Counted from the stretch's first letter, positions 1 to 8,720 are shown. The stretch: 64,000 nucleotides of DNA from Xanthomonas sp. Leaf148 (GCF_001423585.1 NZ_LMOP01000001.1:496001-560000); one strand, 5' to 3'. Numbers and translations: made by a program. Notes: generated by a model not told the origin, from the letters alone.

Positions 1-2
1 GC

Positions 3-347
3 CGTGCCCGCGGGCTGACCTGGCTGGCGATGATCGCGCGCAACAAGGCGATCGATCATCTGCGTGCCAACGCGCCACAGCGCCGCAACGTGGCGCTGGA
101 CGATGCCGGCGAACTGCGCGATGGCGATGCGTCTCCGCTGGAACGCACCGAGCGCGCCAGCACGCGTCGTCGCATCGACCACTGCCTGGCCGAACTCGAA
201 CCGCCGCGTAGCGAACTGATTCGCACCGCGTTCTTCGAAGGCATCACCTACGAAGAGCTTGCCGCGCGCACCGACACACCGATCGGCACGATTAAAAGCT
301 GGATCCGTCGCGGCCTGGCCAAACTCAAGGCATGTCTGGAACGATGA
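3..347 (+). CDS. ECF RNA polymerase sigma factor, 5' part outside window
   Basis: This is the C-terminal part of an extracytoplasmic-function sigma-70 factor, which directs RNA polymerase to a stress regulon. The frame is open from the first bases, so the start and most of region 2 lie upstream. Visible are the end of region 2 (WLAMIARNKAIDHLR), an acidic linker, and region 4 with its helix-turn-helix (YEELAARTDTPIGTIKSW) that reads the -35 element. The stop codon overlaps the next start as ATGA, so sigma and anti-sigma are translationally coupled. The target promoter cannot be deduced from what is visible. The lipid operon starting at 1520 is the obvious candidate target by position (inference). 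Confidence 0.9.
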   Translation, partial: RARGLTWLAMIARNKAIDHLRANAPQRRNVALDDAGELRDGDASPLERTERASTRRRIDHCLAELEPPRSELIRTAFFEGITYEELAARTDTPIGTIKSWIRRGLAKLKACLER

Positions 348-1180
348 GCACGCCCTTTCCCATCGACCAGGAACCGCCGCGCGACGTGTTGGCCGGCGAG
401 TACGTGCTCGGCCTGCTGAGCGCAGAAGAACGTCTGGCGGCAGAACAACGCATTGCGACCGACGGCCAGTTCGCCCAGGCGGTGCTGCAGTGGCAGGATC
501 TTCTGGCCCCGTTGCTGGAAGAAATCTCCGCCGTGACCCCGCCTGATCAAGTGTGGGCGCAGGTGCGCCAGACGCTTGGCTTCGACACGCCGCTCCTTGC
601 GGTGACATCGGCCGCGCCTGCAGCCACCACCGGCAAGCCGGCCGCGCCATTGTGGAACAACGTGCGCGTGTGGCGTTGGGCCAGCGCTGGCGGTCTGGCG
701 ACCGCTGCGGTGTGCGTGCTCGCGTTGTTGAACCTGCGCACGCCGCCGGCACCGGTACCGCCTGTTGGCGATACGCCGGTGGTACAGACCCCGGTCACCC
801 CGCCGGTGGCCACCACACCGCCGGCCACCGGCATTGCAATGACCTCCACGCTGGCCACCGAAGACGGGCGTCCAGGCTATGTGGCGCTGATGGATGCCGA
901 CAAGCACACCATCACGGTGACGCCGCTGGATCGCACCGCCACGGCCGACAAGGTACCCGAGCTGTGGCTGATCACGCCGGACGGCAAGGCGCATTCGATG
1001 GGCATCTTCGACGATCAGCGTGCGCGTCGCGCGCAGATCCCGGATCAGCTGATGCCCATGCTCAGCAACGAGGCGATTCTGGCGGTGACGCTGGAACCGC
1101 CGGGCGGTGCACCGGGTGGCGTGGCCACCGGCACGGTGGTTGCCAAGGGCGGCATCAGCACGCTGGCAATGGCGCCCTGA
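344..1180 (+). CDS. membrane anti-sigma factor, RskA type
   Basis: Predicted 278-residue anti-sigma factor that should hold the upstream sigma factor at the inner membrane until an envelope signal. An N-terminal cytoplasmic helical segment (EYVLGLLSAEER near residues 14-25) is followed by a Pro/Ala linker, one transmembrane helix at about residues 108-126 and a periplasmic RskA-type C-terminal domain at about 165-275 (GYVALMDADKHTITV, ELWLITPDGKAHSMG). The N-terminus has no HxxxCxxC zinc motif, so it is not ChrR-like. I chose ATG 344 because it overlaps the sigma stop as ATGA with GGAA just upstream. ATG 332 is an alternative adding four residues. Confidence 0.88.
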   Translation: MSTPFPIDQEPPRDVLAGEYVLGLLSAEERLAAEQRIATDGQFAQAVLQWQDLLAPLLEEISAVTPPDQVWAQVRQTLGFDTPLLAVTSAAPAATTGKPAAPLWNNVRVWRWASAGGLATAAVCVLALLNLRTPPAPVPPVGDTPVVQTPVTPPVATTPPATGIAMTSTLATEDGRPGYVALMDADKHTITVTPLDRTATADKVPELWLITPDGKAHSMGIFDDQRARRAQIPDQLMPMLSNEAILAVTLEPPGGAPGGVATGTVVAKGGISTLAMAP

Positions 1181-1519
1181 TCGGGCGCATGAGCACCTGC
1201 TGCGCGGCCGCAAGACGCGGCGCAGCAGGTGCTTGAGAGGGCCACCTCTCCTCACTGCCAATGCGTGCCATCCGTCCGGGATGAGCACGCCTGCGTAGCG
1301 CTGCTCCTGCACGCTCGCCTGCGCCGCCCACGCAAGCAACTTCACAAGCCACCTCATCAGCGTCAGTGATACTGAGCGCACACATCCGGGTGCGCGGTTG
1401 CGTCATTGCGCTGCGCAAACGCGCCAATCCTGTCCTTGCATGCGACGATCAAGCGACCTGGTGCATCTGTTTGCCGGCAGCTTGCGTAAAGGGTGTCGAT
1501 AACCTACGGAGAACCACGC
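1181..1519. other. intergenic region before the lipid operon
   Basis: Apart from the hairpin at 1192-1233 I see no gene here. The promoter of the lipid operon should lie in this stretch. I could not find a convincing sigma-70 or ECF (GGAACTT-type) promoter by eye. Confidence 0.5.
1192..1233 (+). terminator. strong hairpin after the sigma/anti-sigma pair
   Basis: A perfect 14-bp inverted repeat (1192-1205 and 1220-1233, AGCACCTGCTGCGC and its complement) with a 14-nt loop sits 11 nt after the anti-sigma stop. There is no T-tract, so it may be a weak or Rho-assisted terminator or an mRNA-stabilising structure separating sigma/anti-sigma from the lipid operon. Confidence 0.6.
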
Positions 1520-2515
1520 GTGCCGAGCACTGGACTCGACCCCCGCGCCGCAACGCCTCAACCCTCGCCCACACGTCGTGGCTGGGTTGCATCGCGCATC
1601 GGTAGCCTGCGTCGCTGGGTAGATTCGCAAACCGATGAGCCATTGGACGAGGCGCGCGCCGATCGTATCGACTGGCTGCGCGCCCTGCCCTTCATCGCGC
1701 TGCATGTGGCCTGCCTGTCGGTGATCTGGGTGGGCGCATCGTGGTTTGCGGTCGCCCTCGCACTGGCGCTGTACGCGCTGCGCATGTTCGCGCTCACCGG
1801 CTTCTATCACCGCTATTTTTCTCATCGCGCGTTCAAGACCTCGCGCGTGTTGCAGTTCGTGTTTGCCGCCATCGGTGCAACGTGCGTGCAGCGAGGGCCG
1901 CTGTGGTGGGCGGCGCATCACCGCAACCACCACCGGCATACCGACACCGGCCGCGACCCGCATTCGCCGGCCCAGCACGGGTTCTGGTGGAGCCACACCG
2001 GTTGGTTCCTGACCCCGCGCAACTTCCGCACCGATTGGGAGGTGATCCCGGACCTGCGCCGTTTCGGCGAGCTGCGTTTTATCGACCGCTTCGACATCGT
2101 GATGCCGGTGCTGCTCGCGCTTGGCCTGTATCTGCTTGGCGACTGGCTGGCCGACGCTGCGCCCGCGTTGCACACCAACGGCCCGCAGCTGCTGGTATGG
2201 GGATTCGTGCTGTCCACCGTGGCGCTGTTCCATGCCACTTTCACCATCAATTCGCTGGCACACCGCTTCGGCAGCCGGCGGTTCGAGACGCGCGACGACA
2301 GCCGCAACAACTGGCTGCTGGCGCTGATCACCTTCGGCGAAGGTTGGCACAACAACCATCATTTCTTCCCCGGTTCGGCGCGGCAAGGCATGCGCTGGTG
2401 GGAGTACGACGTCACCTGGTACGGCCTCAAGGCGATGTCGTGGGTGGGGTTGGTGTGGGATCTCAAGCCGATGCCGGCAATGCTCACCCGCCGCGCGCAA
2501 CGGGTGGCGCGATGA
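1520..2515 (+). CDS. acyl-CoA / fatty-acid desaturase, membrane di-iron type
   Basis: Integral-membrane di-iron desaturase of the delta-9 type, predicted to introduce a cis double bond into acyl chains. All three histidine boxes are present: HRYFSH from residue 97, HHRNHHRHTD around 133-142 and HNNHH from 277. Hydrophobic pairs lie between the first two boxes and before the third. The preferred start is GTG 1520, which has GGAGAA six bases upstream. GTG 1493 would add nine residues but has a poorly spaced site. It is first of seven genes, and its stop overlaps the next start as ATGA. It probably makes the unsaturated substrate for the downstream methyltransferases (inference). Confidence 0.92.
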   Translation: MPSTGLDPRAATPQPSPTRRGWVASRIGSLRRWVDSQTDEPLDEARADRIDWLRALPFIALHVACLSVIWVGASWFAVALALALYALRMFALTGFYHRYFSHRAFKTSRVLQFVFAAIGATCVQRGPLWWAAHHRNHHRHTDTGRDPHSPAQHGFWWSHTGWFLTPRNFRTDWEVIPDLRRFGELRFIDRFDIVMPVLLALGLYLLGDWLADAAPALHTNGPQLLVWGFVLSTVALFHATFTINSLAHRFGSRRFETRDDSRNNWLLALITFGEGWHNNHHFFPGSARQGMRWWEYDVTWYGLKAMSWVGLVWDLKPMPAMLTRRAQRVAR

Positions 2516-3762
2516 GCGAGGGCAGGATTGCCGTGGTCGGCAGTGGAATCGCCGGCCTGGGCGCAGCGTGGCTGTTGTCGCGTCGCTATGAGGTTTCCCT
2601 GTTCGAGGCGGCCGATTATCTCGGCGGCCACACCCACACGCACGACATCCAGCTGGACGGCCAGCGCTATGCGGTGGACAGCGGCTTCATCGTGTTCAAC
2701 CCGCAGCACTATCCGTTGCTGACCCGCATGTTTGCCGAGCTGGACGTGGCATCGCAGCCGACCACGATGAGTTTTTCGGTGCACGATGCAGGCAGCGGGC
2801 TGGAATACAACGCCGGCAGTCTGGATGGGTTGTTTTGCCAGCGGCGCAATCTGCTCAGCCCGCGCTTCTGGCGCATGCTGGCGGACCTGCGGCGTTTTTA
2901 TCGGCAGGCGCCGGCCGTGCTGCACAGCGACGAGCGTTTCAGCACGCTGGGCGCGTATCTGCAACGGCATGGTTACTCGGCAGCGTTTCGCGACCAGCAC
3001 CTGGTGCCGATGGCGTCGGCGCTGTGGTCCTCGCCGTCGCAGACCATTCTTGAATTTCCGATGGGCCAGCTGATCGGCTTCATGGCCAACCACCACATGC
3101 TGCAGATCAGCGGCCGGCCGCAATGGCAGGTGGTGCGCGGCGGGTCCAACAGCTATATCCGTGCATTGCGTCGGCGCTGGCAGGTGCTGGAGCGCCTGTC
3201 CACGCCGGTGCATGCGATCCGGCGCACGCCCGACGGCGTCATGCTCGCCTCGCTGCGCGGCGAAGAGTACTTCGACGAGGTCGTGCTGGCCTGCCATGCC
3301 GACGATGCGCTGGGATTGCTGAGCGATGCCACCCCGGCCGAGCGAGAGATCCTGGGCGGCATCACCTACCAGGACAACGACACCGTACTGCACACCGATG
3401 CCCGCGTGTTGCCGCGCGACAAGCGCGCCTGGGCAGCGTGGAATGCACATGTGCCGGCCGACCCGCAGGCGCCCTGCACGGTGAGTTATTGGATGAACGC
3501 GCTGCAGTCGATCGATGCGCCGCAGCCCTTGATCGTCAGCCTCAATCGCGACCATGACATCGACCCGGCCAAGGTGCTGCGGCGCATGCGCTATCGCCAC
3601 CCGGTGCAGAACGCTGCCGCGCTGGCGGCGCAGGAGCGCAAGGCGGAGATCCAGGGCCGCCACCACACCTGGTTTGCCGGTGCCGCGTGGGGCTTCGGCT
3701 TCCACGAAGACGGCCTGCGCAGCGGTGTGGACGTGGCCCACGGCCTGGGAGTGACCTGGTGA
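2512..3762 (+). CDS. FAD/NAD(P)-binding amine-oxidase-type oxidoreductase
   Basis: A 416-residue flavoprotein of the amine oxidase superfamily (COG2907-like). The N-terminal dinucleotide-binding fold is clear (AVVGSGIAGLGAAW, residues 7-20), followed by an acidic strand end (SLFEAADYLGGH). The C-terminus has the FAD-contacting WFAGAAWGFGFHEDG segment. Homologues recur next to DUF1365 and Cfa-like genes. From memory, in Rhodobacter sphaeroides this gene set belongs to the singlet-oxygen sigma regulon and to methylated or furan fatty-acid synthesis. A role as acyl-chain oxidoreductase is therefore plausible but inferred. ATG 2512 overlaps the desaturase stop, and the gene's own stop overlaps the next start (TGATG). 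Confidence 0.88.
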   Translation: MSEGRIAVVGSGIAGLGAAWLLSRRYEVSLFEAADYLGGHTHTHDIQLDGQRYAVDSGFIVFNPQHYPLLTRMFAELDVASQPTTMSFSVHDAGSGLEYNAGSLDGLFCQRRNLLSPRFWRMLADLRRFYRQAPAVLHSDERFSTLGAYLQRHGYSAAFRDQHLVPMASALWSSPSQTILEFPMGQLIGFMANHHMLQISGRPQWQVVRGGSNSYIRALRRRWQVLERLSTPVHAIRRTPDGVMLASLRGEEYFDEVVLACHADDALGLLSDATPAEREILGGITYQDNDTVLHTDARVLPRDKRAWAAWNAHVPADPQAPCTVSYWMNALQSIDAPQPLIVSLNRDHDIDPAKVLRRMRYRHPVQNAAALAAQERKAEIQGRHHTWFAGAAWGFGFHEDGLRSGVDVAHGLGVTW

Positions 3763-4646
3763 TGCAGCTGCTGCGCGAAGCCAGCACCGACGCCGTGCCG
3801 CTGCCTCCCGGTGAGGACAGCGGCACCGGCAGCGTGGCCGGCGGCTTGCGCAGCGCGATCTACACCGGATGGGTGCGGCATCGCCGCTTCGCGCCCAAAC
3901 CGCTGGATTTCCGTTACCGCCTGTTTTTGATGTATCTGGACCTGTCCGAACTGGATCAGGTGTTCGCCCATCGCTGGCTGTGGTCGGTAGGCCGCGCCAA
4001 TCTGGCGCAGTTCCGTCGCAGCGATTATCTGGGCGACCCCAACGTTCCGCTGGATCAGGCAGTGCGTGATTGCGTGCAGGCGCAGACCGGCGAGCGCCCG
4101 GACGGCGCCATCCGGCTGCTGACGCATCTGCGCTACTTCGGCCATGTGTTCAATCCGGTGAGCTTTTATTACTGCTTCGATCGGTACGACGGTTTGCGCT
4201 GGATCGTGGCGGAAATCACCAATACACCCTGGCAGCAACGTCACACCTATGTGCTGCCGGTCGCGCAGGCACGCACACATCGCGATGTGCACGCATGGCG
4301 GTTCGACAAACGCTTCCACGTATCGCCGTTCATGGGCATGCAGCACCGTTACGATTGGCGCTTCAGCGTGCCGGATGCGCAGCTGCGCGTGCACATGGAT
4401 GTGCTGGACGCCAATGACGACGACGCTGCCGGCGCAATCGACAACAGCGGCACGCGCCGCTTCGATGCCACGCTGGTCTTGCAACGTCAGCCGCTGACCG
4501 CACGCACGTTGGCGCGCACCTTGCTCGCCTATCCCTTGATGACCGTGCAGGTGGTGCTCGCCATCCACTGGCAGGCCTTGCGCCTGTGGCTGCGCGGTAA
4601 CCCCGTCCACGATCACCCCCATCCGCCTGTGCGAGATCCCCGATGA
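3762..4646 (+). CDS. DUF1365 family protein
   Basis: A 294-residue member of DUF1365 (COG3496). The diagnostic N-terminal segment is present (YTGWVRHRRFAPKPLDFRYR, about residues 34-53), as are the LRYFGHVFNPVSFYYCF and HVSPFMGMQHRYDWRF stretches typical of the family. The biochemical function is not established to my knowledge. Constant association with the FAD oxidoreductase and Cfa-type genes points to lipid modification, possibly as a lipid-binding partner (inference). The start is fixed by TGATG overlap with the upstream stop, and the end overlaps the next gene by four bases (ATGA). Confidence 0.88.
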   Translation: MQLLREASTDAVPLPPGEDSGTGSVAGGLRSAIYTGWVRHRRFAPKPLDFRYRLFLMYLDLSELDQVFAHRWLWSVGRANLAQFRRSDYLGDPNVPLDQAVRDCVQAQTGERPDGAIRLLTHLRYFGHVFNPVSFYYCFDRYDGLRWIVAEITNTPWQQRHTYVLPVAQARTHRDVHAWRFDKRFHVSPFMGMQHRYDWRFSVPDAQLRVHMDVLDANDDDAAGAIDNSGTRRFDATLVLQRQPLTARTLARTLLAYPLMTVQVVLAIHWQALRLWLRGNPVHDHPHPPVRDPR

Positions 4647-5929
4647 ACGCCACGTCCCTGCCCGATACTGCTGCGCCACGCGCGGCTTCCTGGACGGACC
4701 GCCTGCTGCGCAAGCGCCTGCTGGCCACCTTGGGCGAACTGCGCGACGGGCAGCTGCAGCTGCACGAAGGCGACGCGGTGACCACGCTAGGCAATGCCAG
4801 CGGAGCGCACGCGCTGCAGATGCAGTTGCGCGTCATCGACCCGGACTTTTATCGACAGGCCGCACTCAACGGTAGCGTCGGTGCGGGCGAGTCGTACATG
4901 GATGGGCAGTGGCAGTGCGACGATCTAGTCGGCCTGATGCGCCTGCTGCTGCGCAATCGCGACCGGCTGGACGCAATGGAAACCGGCACCGCGCGCCTGG
5001 GTGGCTGGGCGATGCGCAGCCTGCATGCATTCGCCCGCAATACCCGCAATGGCAGCCGACGCAACATCGCCGCGCATTACGACCTGGGCAACCCGCTGTT
5101 CAAGCTGTTTCTGGATGACAACCTGATGTACTCGTCGGCGATCTTCGTCGATGGCGAGGAAGCGCAGGGCGAAGCGGCGCTGGAACGTGCGGCCACGCGC
5201 AAGCTCGAGCGCATCTGTCAGAAATTGCGTCTGGGGCCGCAACACCACGTGGTCGAAATCGGTACCGGCTGGGGCGGTTTTGCACTGCATGCGGCGCGCG
5301 AACACGGTTGCCGGGTCACCACCACCACCATCTCGCGCGAGCAGTTCGATCTGGCGACGCAGCGTATCGCCGATGCCGGATTGAGCGACCGGGTCACGGT
5401 GTTGCTGAGCGACTACCGCGATCTACAAGGCCGCTTCGATCGCGTGGTCTCGATCGAGATGATCGAGGCGATCGGCCACCAGTATCTGGACACCTACTTC
5501 GCCAAGGTCGGCAGCCTGCTTGCCGACGATGGCGAGGCGCTGATCCAAGCCATCACCATCGAAGATCACCGTTACAAGCAGGCGCTGCATTCGGTGGATT
5601 TCATCAAGCGGCATATCTTTCCTGGCAGCTTCATTCCGTCGGTCGCGGCGATGACCGGCGCGGTGGCGCGGGCCAGCGATCTGCGCCTGTTCCATCTGGA
5701 AGATATCGGCCCCAGCTATGCGTTGACGCTGCGCGCCTGGCGGCAGCGCTTCATGGCGCAGCTGCCGCAGGTACGCGCACTAGGCTACGACGAACGCTTT
5801 CTCCGCATGTGGGAATTTTATCTGGCGTATTGCGAAGCCGGCTTTCTGGAGCGTTCGATCGGCGACGTACACCTGTGGCTGAGTAAGCCCGGTGCGCGCC
5901 CGCCGCAGTTCGTGCCCGGCCTTGCGTGA
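4643..5929 (+). CDS. cfa: cyclopropane-fatty-acyl-phospholipid synthase family methyltransferase
   Basis: A 428-residue SAM-dependent enzyme that methylates or cyclopropanates unsaturated phospholipid acyl chains at the membrane. The N-terminal lipid-binding domain (NGSVGAGESYMDGQWQCDDL) precedes the Rossmann domain with the SAM motif VVEIGTGWGGFALHA (about residues 202-216) and the SIEMIEAIGHQYLDTYF segment. Where the E. coli enzyme has LLHTIG, this protein has LIQAIT, so the His that helps bind bicarbonate is replaced by Gln, as in plant-type cyclopropane synthases. It may methylate rather than cyclopropanate. It starts in an ATGA overlap with DUF1365. Confidence 0.88.
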   Translation: MNATSLPDTAAPRAASWTDRLLRKRLLATLGELRDGQLQLHEGDAVTTLGNASGAHALQMQLRVIDPDFYRQAALNGSVGAGESYMDGQWQCDDLVGLMRLLLRNRDRLDAMETGTARLGGWAMRSLHAFARNTRNGSRRNIAAHYDLGNPLFKLFLDDNLMYSSAIFVDGEEAQGEAALERAATRKLERICQKLRLGPQHHVVEIGTGWGGFALHAAREHGCRVTTTTISREQFDLATQRIADAGLSDRVTVLLSDYRDLQGRFDRVVSIEMIEAIGHQYLDTYFAKVGSLLADDGEALIQAITIEDHRYKQALHSVDFIKRHIFPGSFIPSVAAMTGAVARASDLRLFHLEDIGPSYALTLRAWRQRFMAQLPQVRALGYDERFLRMWEFYLAYCEAGFLERSIGDVHLWLSKPGARPPQFVPGLA

Positions 5930-5932
5930 CGT

Positions 5933-6478
5933 ATGAAGCAGCTCGGCAACTATCTCGGCTTGCAGGTGCTCTGGGTGGTGGCAGTGGCCGCCGCCGCGCA
6001 TGCGCGCGTATGGCCGACGCTGCTGGTACTGGCGCTGTTTGCGCTGTACCAACTGTGGCCTTCGCGACGCGCGGTGGGCGACGTGCCGTTATTGATCGCG
6101 GCATTGGCGCTGGGCTTGCTGCTGGACACCACGCTGGCGGCCGGGGGCTGGGTGCGTTATGCCGCGCCCTGGCCTGGCAGCGTGCTGGCCCCACCGTGGA
6201 TTCTGGCGCTGTGGCTGGGCTTTGCGCTCACGCTCAATCATTCGCTGCGCAGCGTGATGCAACGCCCCTGGCTGGCGGTGTTGCTGGGCGCCATCTTCGG
6301 CCCGTTCTCGTACTGGCTGGCGCAACGCAGCTGGCATGCGGTGGAACTGGCGCCACCGTTGCTGCATGCGGTCCTCGCGGTCGGCATCGGTTGGGGCGTG
6401 GCCTGCGGCGTGTTGTCGCTGTATGCACGGCGTCTGGCGCGACCATTGCCGCACCATAAGACCGGAGAACTGCAATGA
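5933..6478 (+). CDS. DUF2878 family membrane protein
   Basis: A 181-residue polytopic protein with about five to six hydrophobic helices covering nearly its whole length. LPLLIAALALGLLLDTT-like and HAVLAVGIGWGVACGVLSLY segments match my recollection of DUF2878, which often lies beside DUF1295 and Cfa genes. The function is unknown. It begins three bases after the Cfa stop, and its stop overlaps the following ATG as ATGA, so it is clearly a member of the lipid operon. It may be a membrane anchor or lipid-handling subunit (inference). Confidence 0.8.
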   Translation: MKQLGNYLGLQVLWVVAVAAAAHARVWPTLLVLALFALYQLWPSRRAVGDVPLLIAALALGLLLDTTLAAGGWVRYAAPWPGSVLAPPWILALWLGFALTLNHSLRSVMQRPWLAVLLGAIFGPFSYWLAQRSWHAVELAPPLLHAVLAVGIGWGVACGVLSLYARRLARPLPHHKTGELQ

Positions 6479-7257
6479 CTGTGTGGCCGCTGCTGCATGT
6501 GGGCGTATTCGCAAGTGGGGTGATGGTGCTGGGCTGGCTCTGGCAGCGCCGCAGCGGCAATGCCGGCCCGGTCGACGTGTTGTGGGCCGCCTGCCTGGCG
6601 GTAGCTGCGCCGTATTGCGCGTGGATGTCCGACGGTGCGCTGCTACCACGCGTGTTGGTGGCGGTGCTTGGCGGTCTATGGGGCGCGCGTCTGGCCTGGC
6701 ATCTGGGCGTGCGCGTGTTCGGCGACCCGCACGAAGACGGCCGTTATCGCGCGCTACGTGAGCATTGGAACGGCGACCAGCGCAAGTTCCTCGGCTTCTT
6801 CCTGGCCCAGGCGGTGGTGGTGGTGCTGTTTGCGGTGCCGTTCCTGGCTGCGGCCAGCAACCCGAACCCGGCATGGAGCGTGTGGAGCACCTTGGCGATC
6901 GTGGTGTGGTTGATTGCGGTCGGCGGCGAGGCACTGGCTGACCGGCAGTTGTCTGCACACAAGGCCGACCCGGCCAATCGCGGCAAGACCTGTCGCACCG
7001 GGCTGTGGCGGTATTCGCGCCACCCCAATTATTTCTTCGAGTTCGTGCACTGGTTCGCCTATCTGGCTTTGGCGGTCGGCGCAGGGCCTTGGCCGGTGGC
7101 GCTGTGCGCGCTCGGGCCGGTAGTGATGTTCGTGTTTTTGTATCGCTTCACCGGTATTCCCTACACCGAGCAGCAGGCCCTGCGCTCGCGTGGTGAGGAT
7201 TACGCGCAGTACCAGCGCACCACCAGTGCGTTTTTCCCGCTTCCCCCTTCGTCCTGA
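6475..7257 (+). CDS. DUF1295 / steroid 5-alpha-reductase-like membrane protein
   Basis: A 260-residue integral membrane protein of DUF1295, related to the C-terminal domain of steroid 5-alpha-reductases. It has several transmembrane helices and the family signature near residues 175-190 (CRTGLWRYSRHPNYFFEF), followed by FTGIPYTEQQALRSRGEDY near the C-terminus. Related enzymes are NADPH-dependent double-bond reductases or isoprenyl-cysteine methyltransferases. Here it could reduce a double bond in a modified acyl chain (inference). It starts in an ATGA overlap with DUF2878 and ends 17 bases before the last gene of the operon. Confidence 0.87.
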   Translation: MTVWPLLHVGVFASGVMVLGWLWQRRSGNAGPVDVLWAACLAVAAPYCAWMSDGALLPRVLVAVLGGLWGARLAWHLGVRVFGDPHEDGRYRALREHWNGDQRKFLGFFLAQAVVVVLFAVPFLAAASNPNPAWSVWSTLAIVVWLIAVGGEALADRQLSAHKADPANRGKTCRTGLWRYSRHPNYFFEFVHWFAYLALAVGAGPWPVALCALGPVVMFVFLYRFTGIPYTEQQALRSRGEDYAQYQRTTSAFFPLPPSS

Positions 7258-7274
7258 GTTGCCTGGAGAGTTGC

Positions 7275-8345
7275 ATGTCCACCGTCACCGCCCCGCCCTC
7301 CGCGCTGCCCGAAGAAGCTTTCGCCACCCGTCTGGCCGAATCCGGCGTGCTGCCCGACGCCGCGTTGCGTCACGGCATCCGGCGTTTGTGCGCGCAGCGC
7401 CTGCGCGATGAGCGCGGCGGCGATGCCGATGCCAACGGCGAGCGGCAGCGCGCTTTCATCGACAGCCTGCGCGCCAGCGCGATCGCGATCGAAACCGATG
7501 CCGCCAATCGCCAGCATTACGAATTGCCGCCGCAGTTCTTCACCCTGTGCCTGGGCAAGCGGCTGAAATACAGCAGCTGCTATTGGGACGCGAGTACGCC
7601 GAACCTGGACGCGGCCGAAGAACGCATGCTGGGGCTATACGGCGAACGCGCCGAGCTGGCCGACGGCCAACGCATTCTGGAGCTGGGCTGCGGCTGGGGC
7701 TCGCTGACCTTGTGGATGGCCGAGCGCTACCCCAACGCCACCATCACTGCGGTGTCCAACTCGCGCCCGCAGCGCGCGCATATCCTGGAGCAGTGCCGCG
7801 TGCGCGGTCTGGGCAACGTGCAGGTCATCACCGCCGACGTCAACGCGCTGGCACTGCCGCCCGGCAATTTCGACCGTGTGGTGTCGGTGGAAATGTTCGA
7901 GCACATGCGCAACTACCGCGATCTGCTTGCACGCGTGGGCAGCTGGCTGGCGCCAGGCGGCAAGTTGTTCGTGCACATTTTCTGTCACCGCGATCTGGCC
8001 TATCCGTTCGAGGTGGCCGGCGAAGACAACTGGATGGGACGGCATTTCTTCACCGGCGGGCTGATGCCGGCGGCCGATACGCTGCTGCATTTCCAGCAGG
8101 ACGTGGTGATCGAACAACGCTGGGTCTTGTCGGGCGAGCATTATGAAAAAACCGCCAATGCCTGGTTGGAAAACCAGGACCGCCACCGCGCGCAGATCAT
8201 GCCGCTGTTGAAGCAGACCTACGGCGACGACGCGCAGCGCTGGTGGCAGCGTTGGCGCATGTTCTGGCTGGCCTGCGCAGAGCTGTTCGGCTACGACCAA
8301 GGCCGCGAATGGGGTGTGGCGCACTACCGCTTCGTCAAGCGCTGA
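7275..8345 (+). CDS. second Cfa-like SAM methyltransferase (coclaurine N-methyltransferase-like)
   Basis: A 356-residue class I methyltransferase related to cyclopropane synthases but closest in appearance to plant coclaurine N-methyltransferases. The SAM motif ILELGCGWGSLTLWMAE lies at about residues 134-150. FDRVVSVEMFEHMRNYRDLL and LFVHIFCHRDLAYPFE follow, then the characteristic NWMGRHFFTGGLMPAAD. Unlike the operon's other Cfa-family enzyme it keeps a His at the LFVHIF position, so the two probably act on different substrates or steps. GGAGAG lies 6 bases before ATG 7275. It is the last gene of the operon. Confidence 0.87.
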   Translation: MSTVTAPPSALPEEAFATRLAESGVLPDAALRHGIRRLCAQRLRDERGGDADANGERQRAFIDSLRASAIAIETDAANRQHYELPPQFFTLCLGKRLKYSSCYWDASTPNLDAAEERMLGLYGERAELADGQRILELGCGWGSLTLWMAERYPNATITAVSNSRPQRAHILEQCRVRGLGNVQVITADVNALALPPGNFDRVVSVEMFEHMRNYRDLLARVGSWLAPGGKLFVHIFCHRDLAYPFEVAGEDNWMGRHFFTGGLMPAADTLLHFQQDVVIEQRWVLSGEHYEKTANAWLENQDRHRAQIMPLLKQTYGDDAQRWWQRWRMFWLACAELFGYDQGREWGVAHYRFVKR

Positions 8346-8720
8346 GCGCACGGCGCGTTCAAACGCCTGCGTGGCGATGACTGGCAGGCAGAGGCTCCGC
8401 CTCGATACGCATCGCGTATACGCATCACGCGAGCCGTCGCACTGGTTGGCAATGCAGCGTAGGCGCAACCCGCGAGCCGCACCGAACGCGCGACGGGCGC
8501 AACGCGTCGCAAGCCAGGTCAGCGGCCAACGCGCTTCAACCGCCGACGGTGAAGCGCGCCCTGCACACCGCGGCTGAGGCGACGCCATGCAGCGTCATTG
8601 GTGCCAGGCGCATACGGCGTTTACGAAAACCCAGTGCGCGGGGATGACAAACCGATGCTGGACACGGCCGCACACCCTGGCGGATGCGCGGCCGTGTCGG
8701 TTACCGCATGGAGTGCGCGA
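8346..8720. other. intergenic region without recognisable gene
   Basis: About 375 bp between the convergent lipid operon and ridA. I see no plausible coding frame. The only clear structure is the hairpin at 8661-8698. Confidence 0.5.
8661..8698 (-). terminator. hairpin downstream of ridA
   Basis: Perfect 11-bp inverted repeat (8661-8671 and 8688-8698, GACACGGCCGC and complement) with a 16-nt loop, 22 nt beyond the ridA stop. No T-tract, so termination strength is uncertain. It could serve both converging transcripts. Confidence 0.5.

Noticed and set aside
1441..1519. Possible ECF promoter (GATC...GCGTAAAG) before the lipid operon
   Set aside because: The two elements are over 30 bases apart, incompatible with known ECF spacing, and match no consensus well.
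1741..2511. Upstream in-frame extension of the FAD oxidoreductase across the desaturase
   Set aside because: The desaturase frame carries all three His boxes there, and the oxidoreductase starts naturally at ATG 2512 with an ATGA overlap.
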